A stretch of DNA of 64,000 nucleotides from Rhipidocladum racemiflorum (lineage: Eukaryota > Streptophyta > Magnoliopsida > Poales > Poaceae), in the NCBI GenBank assembly GCA_036346355.1, contig CM070585.1, positions 6,339,001 through 6,403,000 of the forward strand, written 5' to 3'. How positions within the stretch are numbered: position 1 is the first letter of the stretch; each line of letters opens with the position of its first letter. This document shows positions 44,340 through 56,518 of the stretch, piece by piece. The notes under the pieces were generated by a model. That model saw nothing but the letters and a program-made list of their open reading frames with translations. It was not told the origin of the DNA and did not search any database. Made by a program: the position numbers and the translations under genes.

Positions 44340-44965
44340 TGTCGGGGGTTGGGTAATTCCCATAAATTACCGCGGGTGCCACGACGACCGAGCTCGCTTC
44401 CACCCGAGCTCCTGGGAGGTCGTTCCTGAGAACGACCTGGTCGGGGTCTAGGGAGGTCGCGTAGTTTGCCCGTCTGGCACGAGCTCTCGGCCTGGCCGAT
44501 TGTGAGCTCGTGCTCGGGTAAAGCAGACGAACTCGGAGCTAGTGATATTGGCCGACCCGTCATGGTCGTCGCGAGGTCGGTAGGAATAACTGCCGACGAC
44601 GGAACCCCTGTCAATTTGTTGCGCCCTCAACAGGAACGTGGCAGGATTATAGGATCTGTTCGTTACCATGTTGGACGTGGTCAGACGTGCGGGGAGTGGG
44701 TCGTAACAGAGTTGCGGCTCTTTGTAAGCTATAAAGCGTCCCCGCCGTGAGGGGGGATGCCAGGTTAATCTAAATACACACCGAGCTGGAGTAGGGCTAT
44801 TATCTCCCACCTGAGAGGCCCGAACCAGGATAAAATCCGGTGTCATCATCTGGATTAGCCTAGCGAGTCATTCCTCTGAGCAACTTTACACGTGAGAAGG
44901 GGTCGCGGTTGGTCCCTCCATCAACCAAGTAAGCTCGGCGGGGGCCTGCTCCCCAATCGTCGACA
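44340..44965 (+). repeat. 3' LTR of Tat-type element 1
   Basis: 626 bp, same ends as the 5' LTR (28628-29253). Followed by the target duplication ACTCT. Confidence 0.95.
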
Positions 44966-44970
44966 ACTCT

Positions 44971-45275
44971 AATATCTATATAGATTAATATGCACCGTTA
45001 TAATATGGCCCCACCATAATAAGTGGTGGAGATCTTTGGACTCTTTCTTTTAAACTAAACTATTATCGTATGGAATTCAATTTCTAATTTTTTAGCTTCT
45101 AGATCATGTATTATGCAACACACAAACTCTTTCTTTTAATCTAGACCGTTATAATCTGGACCCACCACGATCAATAGTGTAGATCTTTCTTTTTTCCTTC
45201 GATTAATGTGGGAATTTCTAGCCTTGAGAGCGAACATGGTGGTTTCTTTTGCCTCTACTTTAATATTATAATTGA
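44971..45275 (-). mobile_element. Helitron copy A, 5' part
   Basis: Continues from 28627 across the LTR element. Contains CACCGTTATAATATGGCCCC and GGACTCTTTCTTTTAA motifs shared with copies B and C. On the minus strand the 5' end is TCAATTATAATATTAAAG with host A, a diverged form of the TCTATTATATATTAAAAG end of copy B. Confidence 0.75.
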
Positions 45276-45369
45276 TGAGTTGTCCTTTAAGCATCACCTC
45301 TTGCTCACTAGATAGGATTCCTTTAATTGATGGATTTTTTAAGGTACACCTAAACTATTTTGGACATGT

Positions 45370-45540
45370 TGTAGGGCGACCACCGCCCCCTGCGATCCAA
45401 TGAAAAATCTTCGGCAAGGGAACCCCCCTTTCAGAGTTTCGGGGCCAAGGCGAAGGCCTTCGGGACCATGACGAAGGGTCAAACAACGAGGGCCTTCAGG
45501 ACCAAGATGAAGGGTCGAGCAACAGCAACAAAGCCTTCGA
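45370..45540 (+). repeat. Truncated 5' LTR of Tat-type element 2
   Basis: The sequence from TGTAGGGCGACC through AAGATGAAGGGTCGAGCAAC matches the start of the 3' LTR at 54595. Homology stops at about 45540, so the rest of this LTR and the adjoining leader have been deleted. Confidence 0.75.
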
Positions 45541-45979
45541 TAAAATGGATATACTTAGTGGCCAAGCTCTTTGATAAAATTGAGAAATAGGCTTAGGGGT
45601 GGAGGAAAGCCTTCGATGGTCTAATGAGCTAGAAAAGCGGGATCCTAAGGCGGCCACTCGCCATTCGGCTCCTCGAAGGTGGTGCTCCTGCACCCAAAGG
45701 GGGGAAGGGTCGCTGCAGGCCTGGAAATAAAGGCAGGGACTACGGGCATGGCATAGGTTGTGCCCTAAACCGCACCACCGACACAGCCACCCACTGGTGC
45801 GACCTACATGGTGAAGGATCCCATGCGACCAACCATTGTTGCACCATTGCGGCCATGAGGGAATACATGAACAAGAGCAAAGAAAGGGATGCGGCCATGA
45901 ACGGACCCCGCAGGAGCGGCGAGCAATCAACCCACCGTCGCCACAACAACAATTGTGTATCGAGGCAGCCCACAAAGAT

Positions 45980-48900
45980 GATCCCCGAAGGGTCTTCAAC
46001 GAACCTCACCTTGAAGCGATAGTGGCACTCATACGCCCGGTAGCTACATCACATTGTGGCAAAACCTACGAGCATCCTCCCAAAGTACACGAAAGTAAGC
46101 ATATACTTTGGGTCGGAGGACGCGTAGGGGTTATTCTTCCCTCACCAGGACCCCCTCATCATAACAACCTGTATCGCCGACTTCGACGTAAGAATGATAC
46201 TAGTGGATGGCGGTAGTTTGGTAGATGTCTTATTTGCTTGAGCATTTGACCAAATGTTGATACCTTAGGACTGCCTCTCCACCCCCGGCATCCCCTGGTG
46301 GAATTTGGTGGGAGGGCGGTAGCTACCCTCGGCCAGATCTACCTTCCCGTGACTTTCAGGATGGGGCTGGTCGCTAGAATGGAAGGCATCATATTTGACG
46401 TAGTTGACATACCTTACCAATACAACACCATACTCGGCCGTGCAATACTAAATGCCTTTGGCGCTATTGTGCATCACAACTACCTGTGCATCAAGGTGCC
46501 AGGACCTGATGGGATCATCACGGTTCGAGGATACCAAGGCCTGGACAAGTACTCCAATTTCGAGGCCACAACGCAGGTACGACATGTGCACACCATGACT
46601 CCAAGTCAAGAGCCAACCAGGCTGGAGGCGGCCCGATGTGTCCTGAAGGCAAGACTATAGGGCCACCTGAAAAAGGTCCCCCTTTGAACAAAGGGCAGAG
46701 AAAAGATAGTGACGGTTGAAGGGGACCTTTCACCCGAAATGGAGGTGGCAAGACGTAGTTGACATACCTTACCAATACAACACCATACTCGGCCGTGCAA
46801 TACTAAATGCCTTTGGCGCTATTGTGCATCACAACTACCTGTGCATCAAGGTGCCAGGACCTGATGGGATCATCACGGTTCGAGGATACCAAGGCCTGGA
46901 CAAGTACTCCAATTTCGAGGCCACAACGCAGGTACGACATGTGCACACCATGACTCCAAGTCAAGAGCCAACCAGGCTGGAGGCGGCCCGATGTGTCCTG
47001 AAGGCAAGACTATAGGGCCACCTGAAAAAGGTCCCCCTTTGAACAAAGGGCAGAGAAAAGATAGTGACGGTTGAAGGGGCCCTTTCACCCGAAATGGAGG
47101 TGGCAATCATAGAAACCATATGACAGAATGAAGACATCTTTGCATGGGCTTGATAACCTACTATGCATCGCTTAGTCTACCATCGAGCACCGCCATACCA
47201 TAAGAGATGATGCAAAACCAAAAAAGTAGAAGCCTCATCGCTTATCTCCGATAGGCAAGAAGCTACAAAGGCCGAAGTGGCCAAACTGCTCAAAGCTAGT
47301 GTCATACGAGAAGTCAAGCACTCTAAATGTCTAGTCAACCCTGTGTTGGTCAAAAAGGTCAACAGCAGCTAGCGCATGTGCATAGACTTCACCGACCTCA
47401 ATAAGGCTTGCCCAAAGGACGACTTCTCGCTGCCGTGCATCAAACAGCTGGTTGATGCCACCTCGAGGTGCAAATTCATGAGCTTCCTCAACGCCTACTT
47501 AGGCTATCACCAAGTCTACATGGTGGTTGAAGGCGAGGAGAAGACAACCTTCATTACGCCCTTCAGCACATACTGCTTCATCCGAATGCCCTTCGGACTA
47601 AAAAAACGGTAGGGCAACCTTCACAAAGTTGATAGTAAGGGTGCTAGCTGTCCAACTTGGAAGAAATGTGGAAGCCTATGTCAATGACATTGTGGTCAAA
47701 AGCCAACTCCTAGTGACACACCATCAAGATTTGCAAGAATGCTTTGATAATTTTTGAGCTGAAGGCATCAGGCCAAACCCTGAGAAGTGTGCCTTCGAGG
47801 TGAAAGCGGGCAAGCTACTTGGCTTCCTGGTCTCCGAATGGGGCATCGTGGTGAACCACAAAAAAAATTAGGGCCATCAAGTAGATGGCAGCCCTGCGTA
47901 ACAAGCGTGAGGTGCAAAGGCTGGCAGGGCGCTTAGCGGCACTCAGTCGGTCCCTGTCCCTATCGGTGGATTGCGCGCTACCTTTCTTCAAAACCCTCGC
48001 GGACTGACACCCTTCAAGTGGACCCCCAAATGCTAGAAGGCTTTTGATGACCTCAAGACGTACCTTGCCAACCTATTGAGCCTCTTAACCTCGAAGCATA
48101 GTGCAGACCTCCTCCTATACCTCACCACTTCGGCAACCTCGATGAGCATGGTGCTGGTGAAGAAAGAAGGTCAAACTCAAAAGCTAGTTTATTACATCTT
48201 TGAAGCACTACAGGGGCTTGGCTCTGATATACCAAGCTCAAGAAGCTAGACTATACATTGCTTGTCACCTCGTGCAAGCTAAGGCATGAATTTCTCGTGC
48301 ATACCATAACCGTGCTTTCATCATATCCACTAAGTAGCCTTCTTTGTAACAAAGAGGCCACAGGGTGCATCAGCAAATGGGCTATTGAGCTCACTCCCCT
48401 TGACATCTAGTTCATCACCTGAATGGCGATAAAATCTCAAGTCCTAGTGGACTTCATGGCCGAGTGGACATCACCACCAATTGCCAACCAAATCTATGGA
48501 ACCTACATGGATGATGAACATGGATGGATCTTGGCATGCCACGGGGGCAAGCATTGCGGCAAATTGGTCTCCCCGGGAGGAAGAGGTCTCATACGCCAAG
48601 CAGCTTGACTTACCAGTGATAAATAATGTTGCGGAGTATGAGGCCATCCTCCTGGGCCTCTGGAAGGCAAAAGCACTAGAGGCTCGGAGCATCATCATCA
48701 AGATGGATTCCTGCCTGGTCGTGGGAATCGTGGATAATACATACAAGACAAGGAATTACACCATCATGGGGGGAGTTCTATACAAGGTGGGGGTGTGCCC
48801 CCACTCCTACGATGTATATCAAAATAGGAGGACTGCCACCTACTTGAAGAAATACACAAGGGGCTCTGTGGACCGCACGTGGCCCAAAGGGGCCTCGTTG

Positions 48901-49860
48901 TGAAGTCCTTCAGACAAGGTGTCCACTGGACAACTGGCATCCAAGATGCACATGAGCTCATGAAAATGCCAAGGATGCCAGTGGATGTCTAACAACCCTA
49001 GGGCCCCACCAACCCCTCTTCAACCACTGTCCCTCGTATGGCCATTCACCAGGTGGGGAATATACATCATCAGCCCATTCCCCCAGGTGCGAGGGACCTT
49101 CTCTACACCTTCATCACCATAGAGTATTTCACATGGTGAGTCGAGGCTGAACCCATCGTCAAGATAACCATGGCAGTCACTCAGAAATTCCTTTGGAAAA
49201 ATACCATATGCAGGTTCGGTGTACCATGGGAGTTAATAACAGACAACGACACCCGGTTCAATGCCGCATTGTTTAAAGCATATTGCCAAAATATGGGCAT
49301 CAAACTTTTATTCACCTCCATCTGCCACCCAAAATCAAATGGGGATGTCGAGCGAGCCAACGACGCCATCATCAATGACCTCACGAAGCGGTTGGTTGGG
49401 TTACGAAAGGGGCACTAGCTCGAATAGTTAACCAAGGTGTTGTGGGTGATACACACCTCCGCAACCTGCCCAACAGGCTTCTCCCTGTTCAAGTTGCTCT
49501 TCATAGATGAAGTGATGACCCATCAGAACTACAAGCCCAGTCCTTGCGTGTAGACAACAAATAAAACAAAGACAGGAAACCATGGCGAAGCATTGCACAC
49601 CACAGCAAAGTACATTTGCAGCATGGCCGCCACATACAATAGGAAGGTACGACCCCACCCACTCGCACCAGGCGATATGGTCCTCAAAAGTGCAGCCAAC
49701 GATATCATTGGCAAGCTAAACCTAAAGTGGGAGAGACCATACATAATAATCCCGGATGATGCAAGCATGCTCATACTACCTACAAACCATCAAAGGGAAC
49801 CCAGTTAGTCACACATGGAATGCCAATACATTGCTCAAATACTACCCGTAGTGGAAAACA
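45980..49860 (+). pseudogene. gag-pol relic of element 2
   Basis: Protease is recognisable near 46190 (ILVDGGSLVDVLF) and 46400-46520 (YQYNTILGRAILNAFGA). RT lies at about 47280-47990 (MCIDFTDLNKACPKDDFSLP; the YVDD site reads YVND). RNase H is at about 48420-48760 (NNVAEYEAILLGLWKAKA). The integrase core at about 49000-49420 includes ITDNDTRF and keeps the Glu codon at 49350 (GDVERAN). The integrase C-terminus is at about 49620-49800 (VRPHPLAPGDMVLK). Many stops and frame changes are present. The 355-bp duplication lies within the protease region. Confidence 0.85.
46397..47106 (+). repeat. 355-bp tandem duplication in element 2 protease region
   Basis: Bases 46397-46751 are repeated at 46752-47106 with, by eye, a single difference (GGGACC versus GGGCCC near the end). 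The unit starts GACGTAGTTGACATACC and ends GGAGGTGGCAA. Near-identity within an otherwise decayed element shows a recent event. Confidence 0.95.
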
Positions 49861-49936
49861 ATTGTAACTCCCTCCGAAGCCACATTTTGTGCAAGGCACC
49901 CCCTTTGGGGGGAAGTATATGCAAATACACCTCGCA

Positions 49937-50270
49937 ACGCTTATGACACTCGATGAAAAAAGAACCGCATATGGCCTCTGAGCCCCAATCGAACATCTCG
50001 TAGTGCTTACGATGCTCTATGAACAAAGAACCTTGCATGGCCTCTGGGCCCCGTCGAACGCCTCGCAGCGCTTACGATAATAACCATGCATGGCCTATGG
50101 TCTCGGTTAAATGCCTCGCATCGCTTACGATGCTCAGCAAAAAAAATAACCATGCATGGTCTTTAGGCCCCGGTCGAACACCTCGCAGCGTTTATGATGC
50201 TCGAAAAAAATTACCGTGCATGGTCTCCAGTCCCTAGTCGAACAACTCACAGCGCTCACAATGCCCAGTG
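49937..50270. repeat. Minisatellite 1 of element 2, about 65-bp unit
   Basis: About five diverged copies of a unit beginning CTCGCAGCGCTTACGATGCTC and containing CATGCATGGCCT and GTCGAAC. It lies after integrase. Confidence 0.8.
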
Positions 50271-50279
50271 GCCTTATGG

Positions 50280-50605
50280 CGCCTGGCTACACCTCCTCCC
50301 TCACACCCTTCGCTACGCTAGGGAATGACTATAAAGGTTTGGGGTGGCACTCGGCTATGGCTCCACCCTTGCACTTTTCGCTACGCTAGGGAGCAACTGT
50401 AAAGGTTAGGGGATGGCACTTGGCTATGTCTCCTCTCTCGCACCCTTCGCTATGCTAGGTTGTGACTAAAATGGATAAGGGATAGCACTCGGTTACGCCT
50501 CCCCCTCGCATCCTTTGCTACACTAGAGCACGACTAAAAAGGATAGGGGACATTGCTCAGCTACATCTCCCCTCTTGCACCCTTCGCACTACTCAAGATC
50601 AAACA
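50280..50605. repeat. Minisatellite 2 of element 2, about 70-bp unit
   Basis: About four and a half copies of a unit with CACCCTTCGCTACGCTAGGG, GACTATAAAGG and GGCACTCGGCTA. It directly follows minisatellite 1. Confidence 0.8.
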
Positions 50606-53600
50606 TGGGCTACGCACACCTATCCTGCCCTCACGCCCACCATGGCCCAAACATCACAATAGTCACGAAAGGAAAGCAATCACCAAATATTTATTCTTAA
50701 TACATCACTCGAGCACAATACAATACAAATGAACAAATAAAAATAATTGGCTCAAAGCCAAGTACAACACAAGTAAAGAATCGCATGTAATCTAGTGGAA
50801 ACTCGTTAGAACTCGAAGCGACAACATCCTAGGAGCCACTCTAGAATATCCTCCTCGGACAGATTGCGTGCCAATAACCTTCACAGCTCCTCATCGATAC
50901 AGTCAAAGGGATCCACACCAACATCACCAAATGGCCAGCTACCGACATCCTCACAAGGTGAAGCCGGAGCGATAAAATGGCCGTGCGAATAGTGGATAGG
51001 AGTAGAAGCACCAAGGTCAGGAGTACTCAAAGGGGAGAGCTATACCGCCAAAAACTTCAGAGCATCTGATCTATCTTTGAAAATAGTGGACCGTCCTCAG
51101 CGGAAGAGAATGAAATCCTTTATCCCCTCCTCGGAATGGGCTACCTTCCACTTTTGCCACTTGGTGCCATCATACACTACCACTTCTAAACAAATTAGAA
51201 GAGTCCACACACACCTTGCCTTGCATAATTTCTGCGGGGCCCTCGGAGGAGCATGATGCTTTACACCGAAGGGGGCCTGAGGTGGGGGTTCGCATCCCAT
51301 AGTAACCTTACAGCTGAGCCGATCATCCTGAAATGGGCCATATAAGCAAACCACACCAAGTGCCAGTAATTGTAGCAACATTTTTCTTTATTAGTCCTCT
51401 AACTTCATAACTACAACACGTCATCCTCAAAGCCAACTAACCTAATCTAAGGCAAAAGAGGAAAACGAGGCAAGCCACGACACAAAACAAGCGCCATGAA
51501 AAGTGACCCAAGCATCACATCTTGCAAAGGGTTGCTGGCTCCATAACCTCGCCAGGTTGGGGGGCCTAAGGGGCCAATTCCTTCTTCTAGGTAGAAAAGC
51601 TTGCCTCAACAGACAAGAGGGTAACTTCTCATCCACGGACCACCCAGAAGTTGTTGAGGAAGGTATTGTTCACCCTCCAGTTCTGGTGCTGCAGCTCTTC
51701 CATCTCTTCAACCGAGGGCAGGCTGGATGAGCACTGGCTCACAGCCTCTAGATGGCTGCACCCCGCCTTATGAAGGGTGGCAAATGCTGACTGCCAGGAC
51801 ACTTTGGCACAATGACTGCCATACACCTAGGCAGCCTTCAAGGCCACTATATTTGGTCTACATTGGCCCTCTCATGGCGACGCTCCGGCGGTGCAACACC
51901 CATCAACTAGATGGCCACTTCAAGGGACTCCATCGCACACCACACGATCTCCGTGGCAAGAGCGTTACCCTCCCGCTCCTCAGCAACCTCCACACTCAGA
52001 AGTGTGTAATGCACTTTGAGGTCCTTCACCCTCGCTTCAAGGGAGGATCTCTCATCGTGAAGAGCATCCATCTCAACAACCTTTGCTTCAAAGACATGCC
52101 CTTTTGCCACGAAGGGTGTCCACCTTGGCCTGCTTGGCATTGATGTGGCCTTGGATCTTGTCGTAGCTATGGTAGAAGTCCTCTTGTGGCACCTGTGGAA
52201 TCATCAAGCTCTGCAAAGCAAACACAACATTACAATTGGCTCGTCCAGTCCTGAGGTAAGCGAAATTTTGGGGGATCCTACTGTGGTGGAATAAACCGCC
52301 GGATTGTTCTCTCTCTTTCTCTACGGTGTTCTTCTCTTCTTATATGGTTAGGGAAGGGAACATGCATGCATTGGTCTGCCCCTTTCTATTAGTCCCTGAC
52401 ATCGGGTCGCAGGCCTTTCTCAGTTGCCTTCCAACCCTTGCTCTCCACTTGTCCCTTGCCAGGTGCTAGATAAGCTTTACGTGGCATTTTTTACCCCCGC
52501 TTTACACTTTTGCCCTTTAGTTTTATTCTCATCTCGGGGACTTCAACGGAATTTCTCGCGTTCTAGGGCTCTAGGTTAGCCTGACATCGCCTGGGGTTTC
52601 CCTGGGGTTCTGACAGGGCGTCAGGTCCGGGTTGGTCCCACCCTGGTTACGTTCATGAGGGATGGCGAAGGGAGTTTCCCTCCGCCGCCCCTCCTGTTGC
52701 TTTGGGCTTCCCCTTGGTCCGGTTATTTCCGTGTCCTGCCTTGGATTTTCTACGCTATTTTGACTGATGTGGCATCGCCAAGGATAAGCGACTCTTGCTC
52801 CACTTGTGAAAGGGGATAGGCATTGTAAGCATGCTATTTTAGTTCAGTCATATGTGTGGGTCTTGCTTCGCTCGTCAAAGGGGGTGAGTTCATTGGGCCC
52901 ACAACACCTACGATGCCTCCTATGTCACCACTACTTTGTGAGCAGATGCTACCCTCCAACTCCAATTGAATGTCAACAACTAGGAAGTTGTCAACCTCAG
53001 GCCTGCCACCCGAGGACCCCATACCCTTCAACACCAAAGTACCACCAGACGATGGGGGAGTAGCTTCCCCTCCAAGGCTGATAGCGATAGGCATTGCAAC
53101 GACATAAGCCTTTACCGAACATTCGTTATCCGACTGGGTTCGGACACGCACTGTTGCTAGCTCAAGTGAAGCCATGGCTAGAAGAGGGACGGCTGGCACG
53201 TCCTCCTCTGCCTCTTCCCAAGGCCGCTTCTTCCTTTGCTCCTCATCTGGATCATTTCAGGCACATGAACACCTTAACCCCCCCACACACGATTCACATG
53301 TAGGCCGTGCACAACACTGCCCCTTCGACCATGCTCATCTAAAGTGAATGGCCTAAGGAATACCTCCTCCACCTTCACCGCCTCGGCCATCTTCACCGCC
53401 TCGGCCACCGTCAAAACTGCCACATATAGAAATCCCCTCATCATAAACAGATCTGCCAGGCCCCATGGGAAATCATCCCAACCTCACCTCTTTGGACCTT
53501 CGACTAGATGGGACGAATGCCATCCACGTGGTCTTCGAGGCAAAGGTCCCAGCTCGTGGATAGCGGCCACACGCAGAGCATGCATAACTCCTCCACTAGG

Positions 53601-54594
53601 TTGTGCATGCTCATGCGCATCAACAAACCGCATAAGAGGCTCAAACGGGCCTCCTCACTACCCATAAGCAAAGCCTATAGGGACTGAATCAGTTCGATAG
53701 GACCTCCTCTAGAGTGAAAACCCTCCAAAGCTGGTGATCGCTAGTAGAAGCACCGCTTGATCCAATCCATCTCCCAGTGTTTCTTTGATGTTGGAGCTGG
53801 CATGAACTATTGTCGCGAGGGCTTCACTTGGAAATTGACACTCCCGAAGTTTAGCACAGCGTTGCTGCATTTCTTCTTTTTCAGTTGGCAACACGCATCA
53901 TGTAGATACACGAAGAGCCCCTCCGTACCTAATGCTTCCATGGACCACATTTCCCATTCGAATACCTGAGGCACGCGATGGAGTTACGAAGGCTAGCATT
54001 GAAAAAGGCATCAAAGACCACAACCTCATCCTGACGCAGTGAAGGAGAGGTCTTGTCGCCCAATGCGCGGACAACCATCATGTCCAAAAGGCGCTCTTCC
54101 ACCACTAACATTGCTAGGTAACGCTCCGAAGCATCGGAGTGACCCAACTCATTAGTGTAGACAAAATACAGAGCATCCTTCACATCGGACTTGCCCTTCT
54201 TCACCATCTACTCGTGGTGCCCCGAAGGTTCATGGAAGAAAATCTAACAAGTGGCAACATAAGTGGGAGAGGCGGTAAGGCGTGGTAGGGCGCCCTCGCT
54301 ATTAATAGGCAGCTAGTTGCCTCGGAAGGTGAAACGACCAGACACAAGCCAGTAGGGAGCCAACACGTCAGCGACCCTCATAAAAATGGATGTGTGGGAA
54401 GCTGCAATGCACATATTTCGAAATAGCCAGCATGAACAGTCAACATGACAACCTCGGGCATCCCAATCATTGGGGAGGCTCCGCAATTATAGCATGATCA
54501 ACGGATAACAAAACATCTTGGCCCTACACCCTTCAAGAAACACTGCGTAATTTTAACCAGACGAAGCAAGCTCTCGACCGTGAGTGGTTCCTAT
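50606..54594 (-). pseudogene. Antisense coding relics of element 2
   Basis: Minus-strand fragments include 53929-54207 (DEVVVFDAFFNASLRNSIAC, similar to the N-terminal part of plant retrotransposon antisense proteins) and 53709-53894 (EKEEMQQRCAKLRE). The fragment at 51907-52140 (MDALHDERSSLEARVKDLKV) has coiled-coil heptads, comparable to the C-terminal half of the antisense frame in element 1. Frames are short and broken. The stretch 51000-51440 and 52200-52830 holds nothing recognisable. Confidence 0.55.
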
Positions 54595-55120
54595 TGTAGG
54601 GGTGGCCATGATGCAACCCAACGAAAAACTTCTGGCAAGGGAACCACCCCCTCTGGGAGCAAGGCAAAGGCATTTAGGACCATGATGAATGGTCAAGAAA
54701 CAAAGGCCTTCGGGACCAAGATGAAGGGTCGAGCAACGTCAATGAAACCTTCGGGACCCGCCTTTGAGCGGTGTCTTGGGGGACGACTGAAGGGGGGTAT
54801 GCCGAGGGGTCAACCACCTCCAGATGAAAAGTATGTATGGAGGCATCATGACACCTACGGCCTAGCTAGCATAGAGAAAAATACCGTACGACCCCTAGCA
54901 CTCTAGGGGCTTTGTAGGGGAGCAATTGTAAGTTTACCTCCGGCCGGTAAGGGCCCTATAAATAGCCCTCGGCCTAGATTTTGTAGGGCAGGGAATGTAT
55001 TTCTTGGAGTAAAGAATCTCATTTCACACCTCACTCCCCATCTCTAAGGGTCTCTGAACGAACCCCCTTCATAGTGGTTCGGTACGGGGATCTCTCCCTT
55101 TTACTGTTTGGTCCTTAACA
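54595..55120 (+). repeat. 3' LTR of Tat-type element 2
   Basis: Starts TGTAGGGGTGGCC; its first 150 bp match the truncated 5' LTR. It contains a promoter-like CCCTATAAATAGCCCTCG (TATA box near 54955) and ends ...GGTCCTTAACA. The end position is inferred from the TG...CA rule. Confidence 0.7.
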
Positions 55121-55339
55121 ACGATAGGACCATACTCTTATTCGATCCAAGGGATTAGATTGAGCATAGGTCACCCAAGCCTATTAAATGATCACTTTAG
55201 AGCATTTAGTATACAAGGAAATAACATTTTTTGAATATGCAATTTATTTGCATGGAAAGGCATCATCAGGACATTAATACCGGAGGATGGGCATCAAATT
55301 GCGGCAGTTTTTTTAATGACCGCTAGAACTTTTTTACAT

Positions 55340-56412
55340 TTTTTTAGATAATTGATGATTACATCTCCCGGCCTCTGCATTATAAGATGCACACATCCAA
55401 ACATTTATTACAAGGTTCCAGTAAAATACTGTCACAAATGCTCCCTATCGTAAAAGTTTCAACAAACCATGATAATAAAAAACATAAAGTTTAACCCCCA
55501 CACAGTCTATTACTGAATCACCATCCATGGCTGATGAATAGATCCCGAAACACAATCTCCAGCGAGTTGCATGCCGATAACACCACTTCCCTTGCTTCTT
55601 GAGGCTGCAACATAGACCATGATCGCAACCAATTTGTGCAAATGTAGATAACCTGCAATGGAATAGAACTTTTTCTATTCTTAAAAATCACTTCTTTGTG
55701 ACATAGTCAAATTGACCAACACAAAGCAGCAGCCCCAACCAAAATGTGAGCCCTCAAATCTTTTCCCAACTTGAATAGCCAATTTCCAAACATATTGGTC
55801 ATGCTATTAGGAGGTGATAGATTAAAAGCCGCTTGTATAACGCGTCATGCCAAACGTGAGAAATGGCAGTCAAAAAAGAGATGTTGTATAGTTTCCTCAT
55901 TGTTACAAAAACAATATTTTTTGCTACCATTCCAATTTCTTTTAGATAGGCTATCTTTTGTCAGTATCACACCACGACATAAGTACCATAATTTTTTTTA
56001 TTTTTAATGGCACCTTACGCTTCCATAATTGTCTGTTTGTATATGGGATATTTTGATGCATTAAGAGTGTATACATTGACTGAAAAGAAAATTGTCCATT
56101 CTGATGAAGATGCCATCAAAAATTATCTCGTTCTGGTGATAAGTGTAAATCATCAATCTTTTCAACAAGCTCTTGCCATGCCAATAAATTATGTCCCGCA
56201 ATGGCTCTACGAACGGACATATTGAGTGAGTCAGTGAACATTACTTCAGCTACAGTGGCATATATTTTTTTGAACAATGTTATAAAGTCGATGATATTGT
56301 ACACTAAGGGGTTGTTCCCGGTCCATACATCTTGCCAAAATCGTATTTGGGTTTCATCGTGAAGTTGAAAAGACCCAAATCTAAAGAAGTGATGTTTGAC
56401 ATTCATTAGGCC
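55340..56412 (-). mobile_element. 5'-truncated LINE (non-LTR retrotransposon)
   Basis: Flanked by a perfect 15-bp target duplication AGAACTTTTTTACAT (55325-55339 and 56413-56427). The 3' end (left) has an A-rich tail, read as T-run TTTTTTTAGATAATTG on the plus strand. Only the C-terminal part of the reverse-transcriptase polyprotein remains. The target duplication, polarity and tail fit target-primed reverse transcription. Confidence 0.92.
55518..56410 (-). pseudogene. LINE reverse-transcriptase C-terminus with zinc-binding (zf-RVT) domain
   Basis: The minus-strand frame reads IRFWQDVWTGNNPL (near 56350) and AWQELVEKIDDLHL (near 56150). After a break it continues through the zinc-binding region KYCFCNNEETIQHLFFDCHF (near 55890). 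It ends DLFISHGW with TGA at 55518-55520. This is the standard C-terminal region of plant LINE ORF2. The polymerase and endonuclease domains are absent. Confidence 0.85.
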
Positions 56413-56518
56413 AGAACTTTTTTACATGCATGGTTGATACAAAGTTGAAGAACAAGTGCATATTAGTGTGTAAGCTATGTTATCCATATTTGATTTGAGC
56501 TGTGAATTATTCTTGAAA

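Larger units (their letters stand above)
28628..44965 (+). mobile_element. Ty3/gypsy LTR retrotransposon, Tat/RIRE2 lineage (element 1)
   Basis: The full-length structure is 5' LTR, primer-binding region, gag, protease-RT-RNase H-integrase, an antisense reading frame, and 3' LTR. It is flanked by the 5-bp duplication ACTCT (28623-28627, 44966-44970). The order RT before integrase defines Ty3/gypsy. Protease of the LGRPALAKFMA type, the YCPLHQAYGH zinc knuckle, a second RNase H region of the GSRAYDCSGAGVV type and an extra antisense ORF match the Tat lineage. The element is inactive: several stops and frameshifts, and substituted catalytic residues. It is 16.3 kb, of which 4.8 kb is a nested insertion in gag. 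Confidence 0.95.
45370..55120 (+). mobile_element. Ty3/gypsy LTR retrotransposon, Tat-like, strongly decayed (element 2)
   Basis: The order is truncated 5' LTR, remnants of gag, protease, RT, RNase H, integrase, two minisatellites, antisense coding relics and 3' LTR. Similarity to element 1 is at the protein level only. No clear target duplication is visible. It inserted 94 bp beyond the end of Helitron copy A. Frames are broken throughout. Confidence 0.85.

Noticed and set aside
49937..50605. CRISPR-like regular repeats
   Set aside because: Units are contiguous and diverged without unique spacers, in a plant retrotransposon; they are minisatellites.
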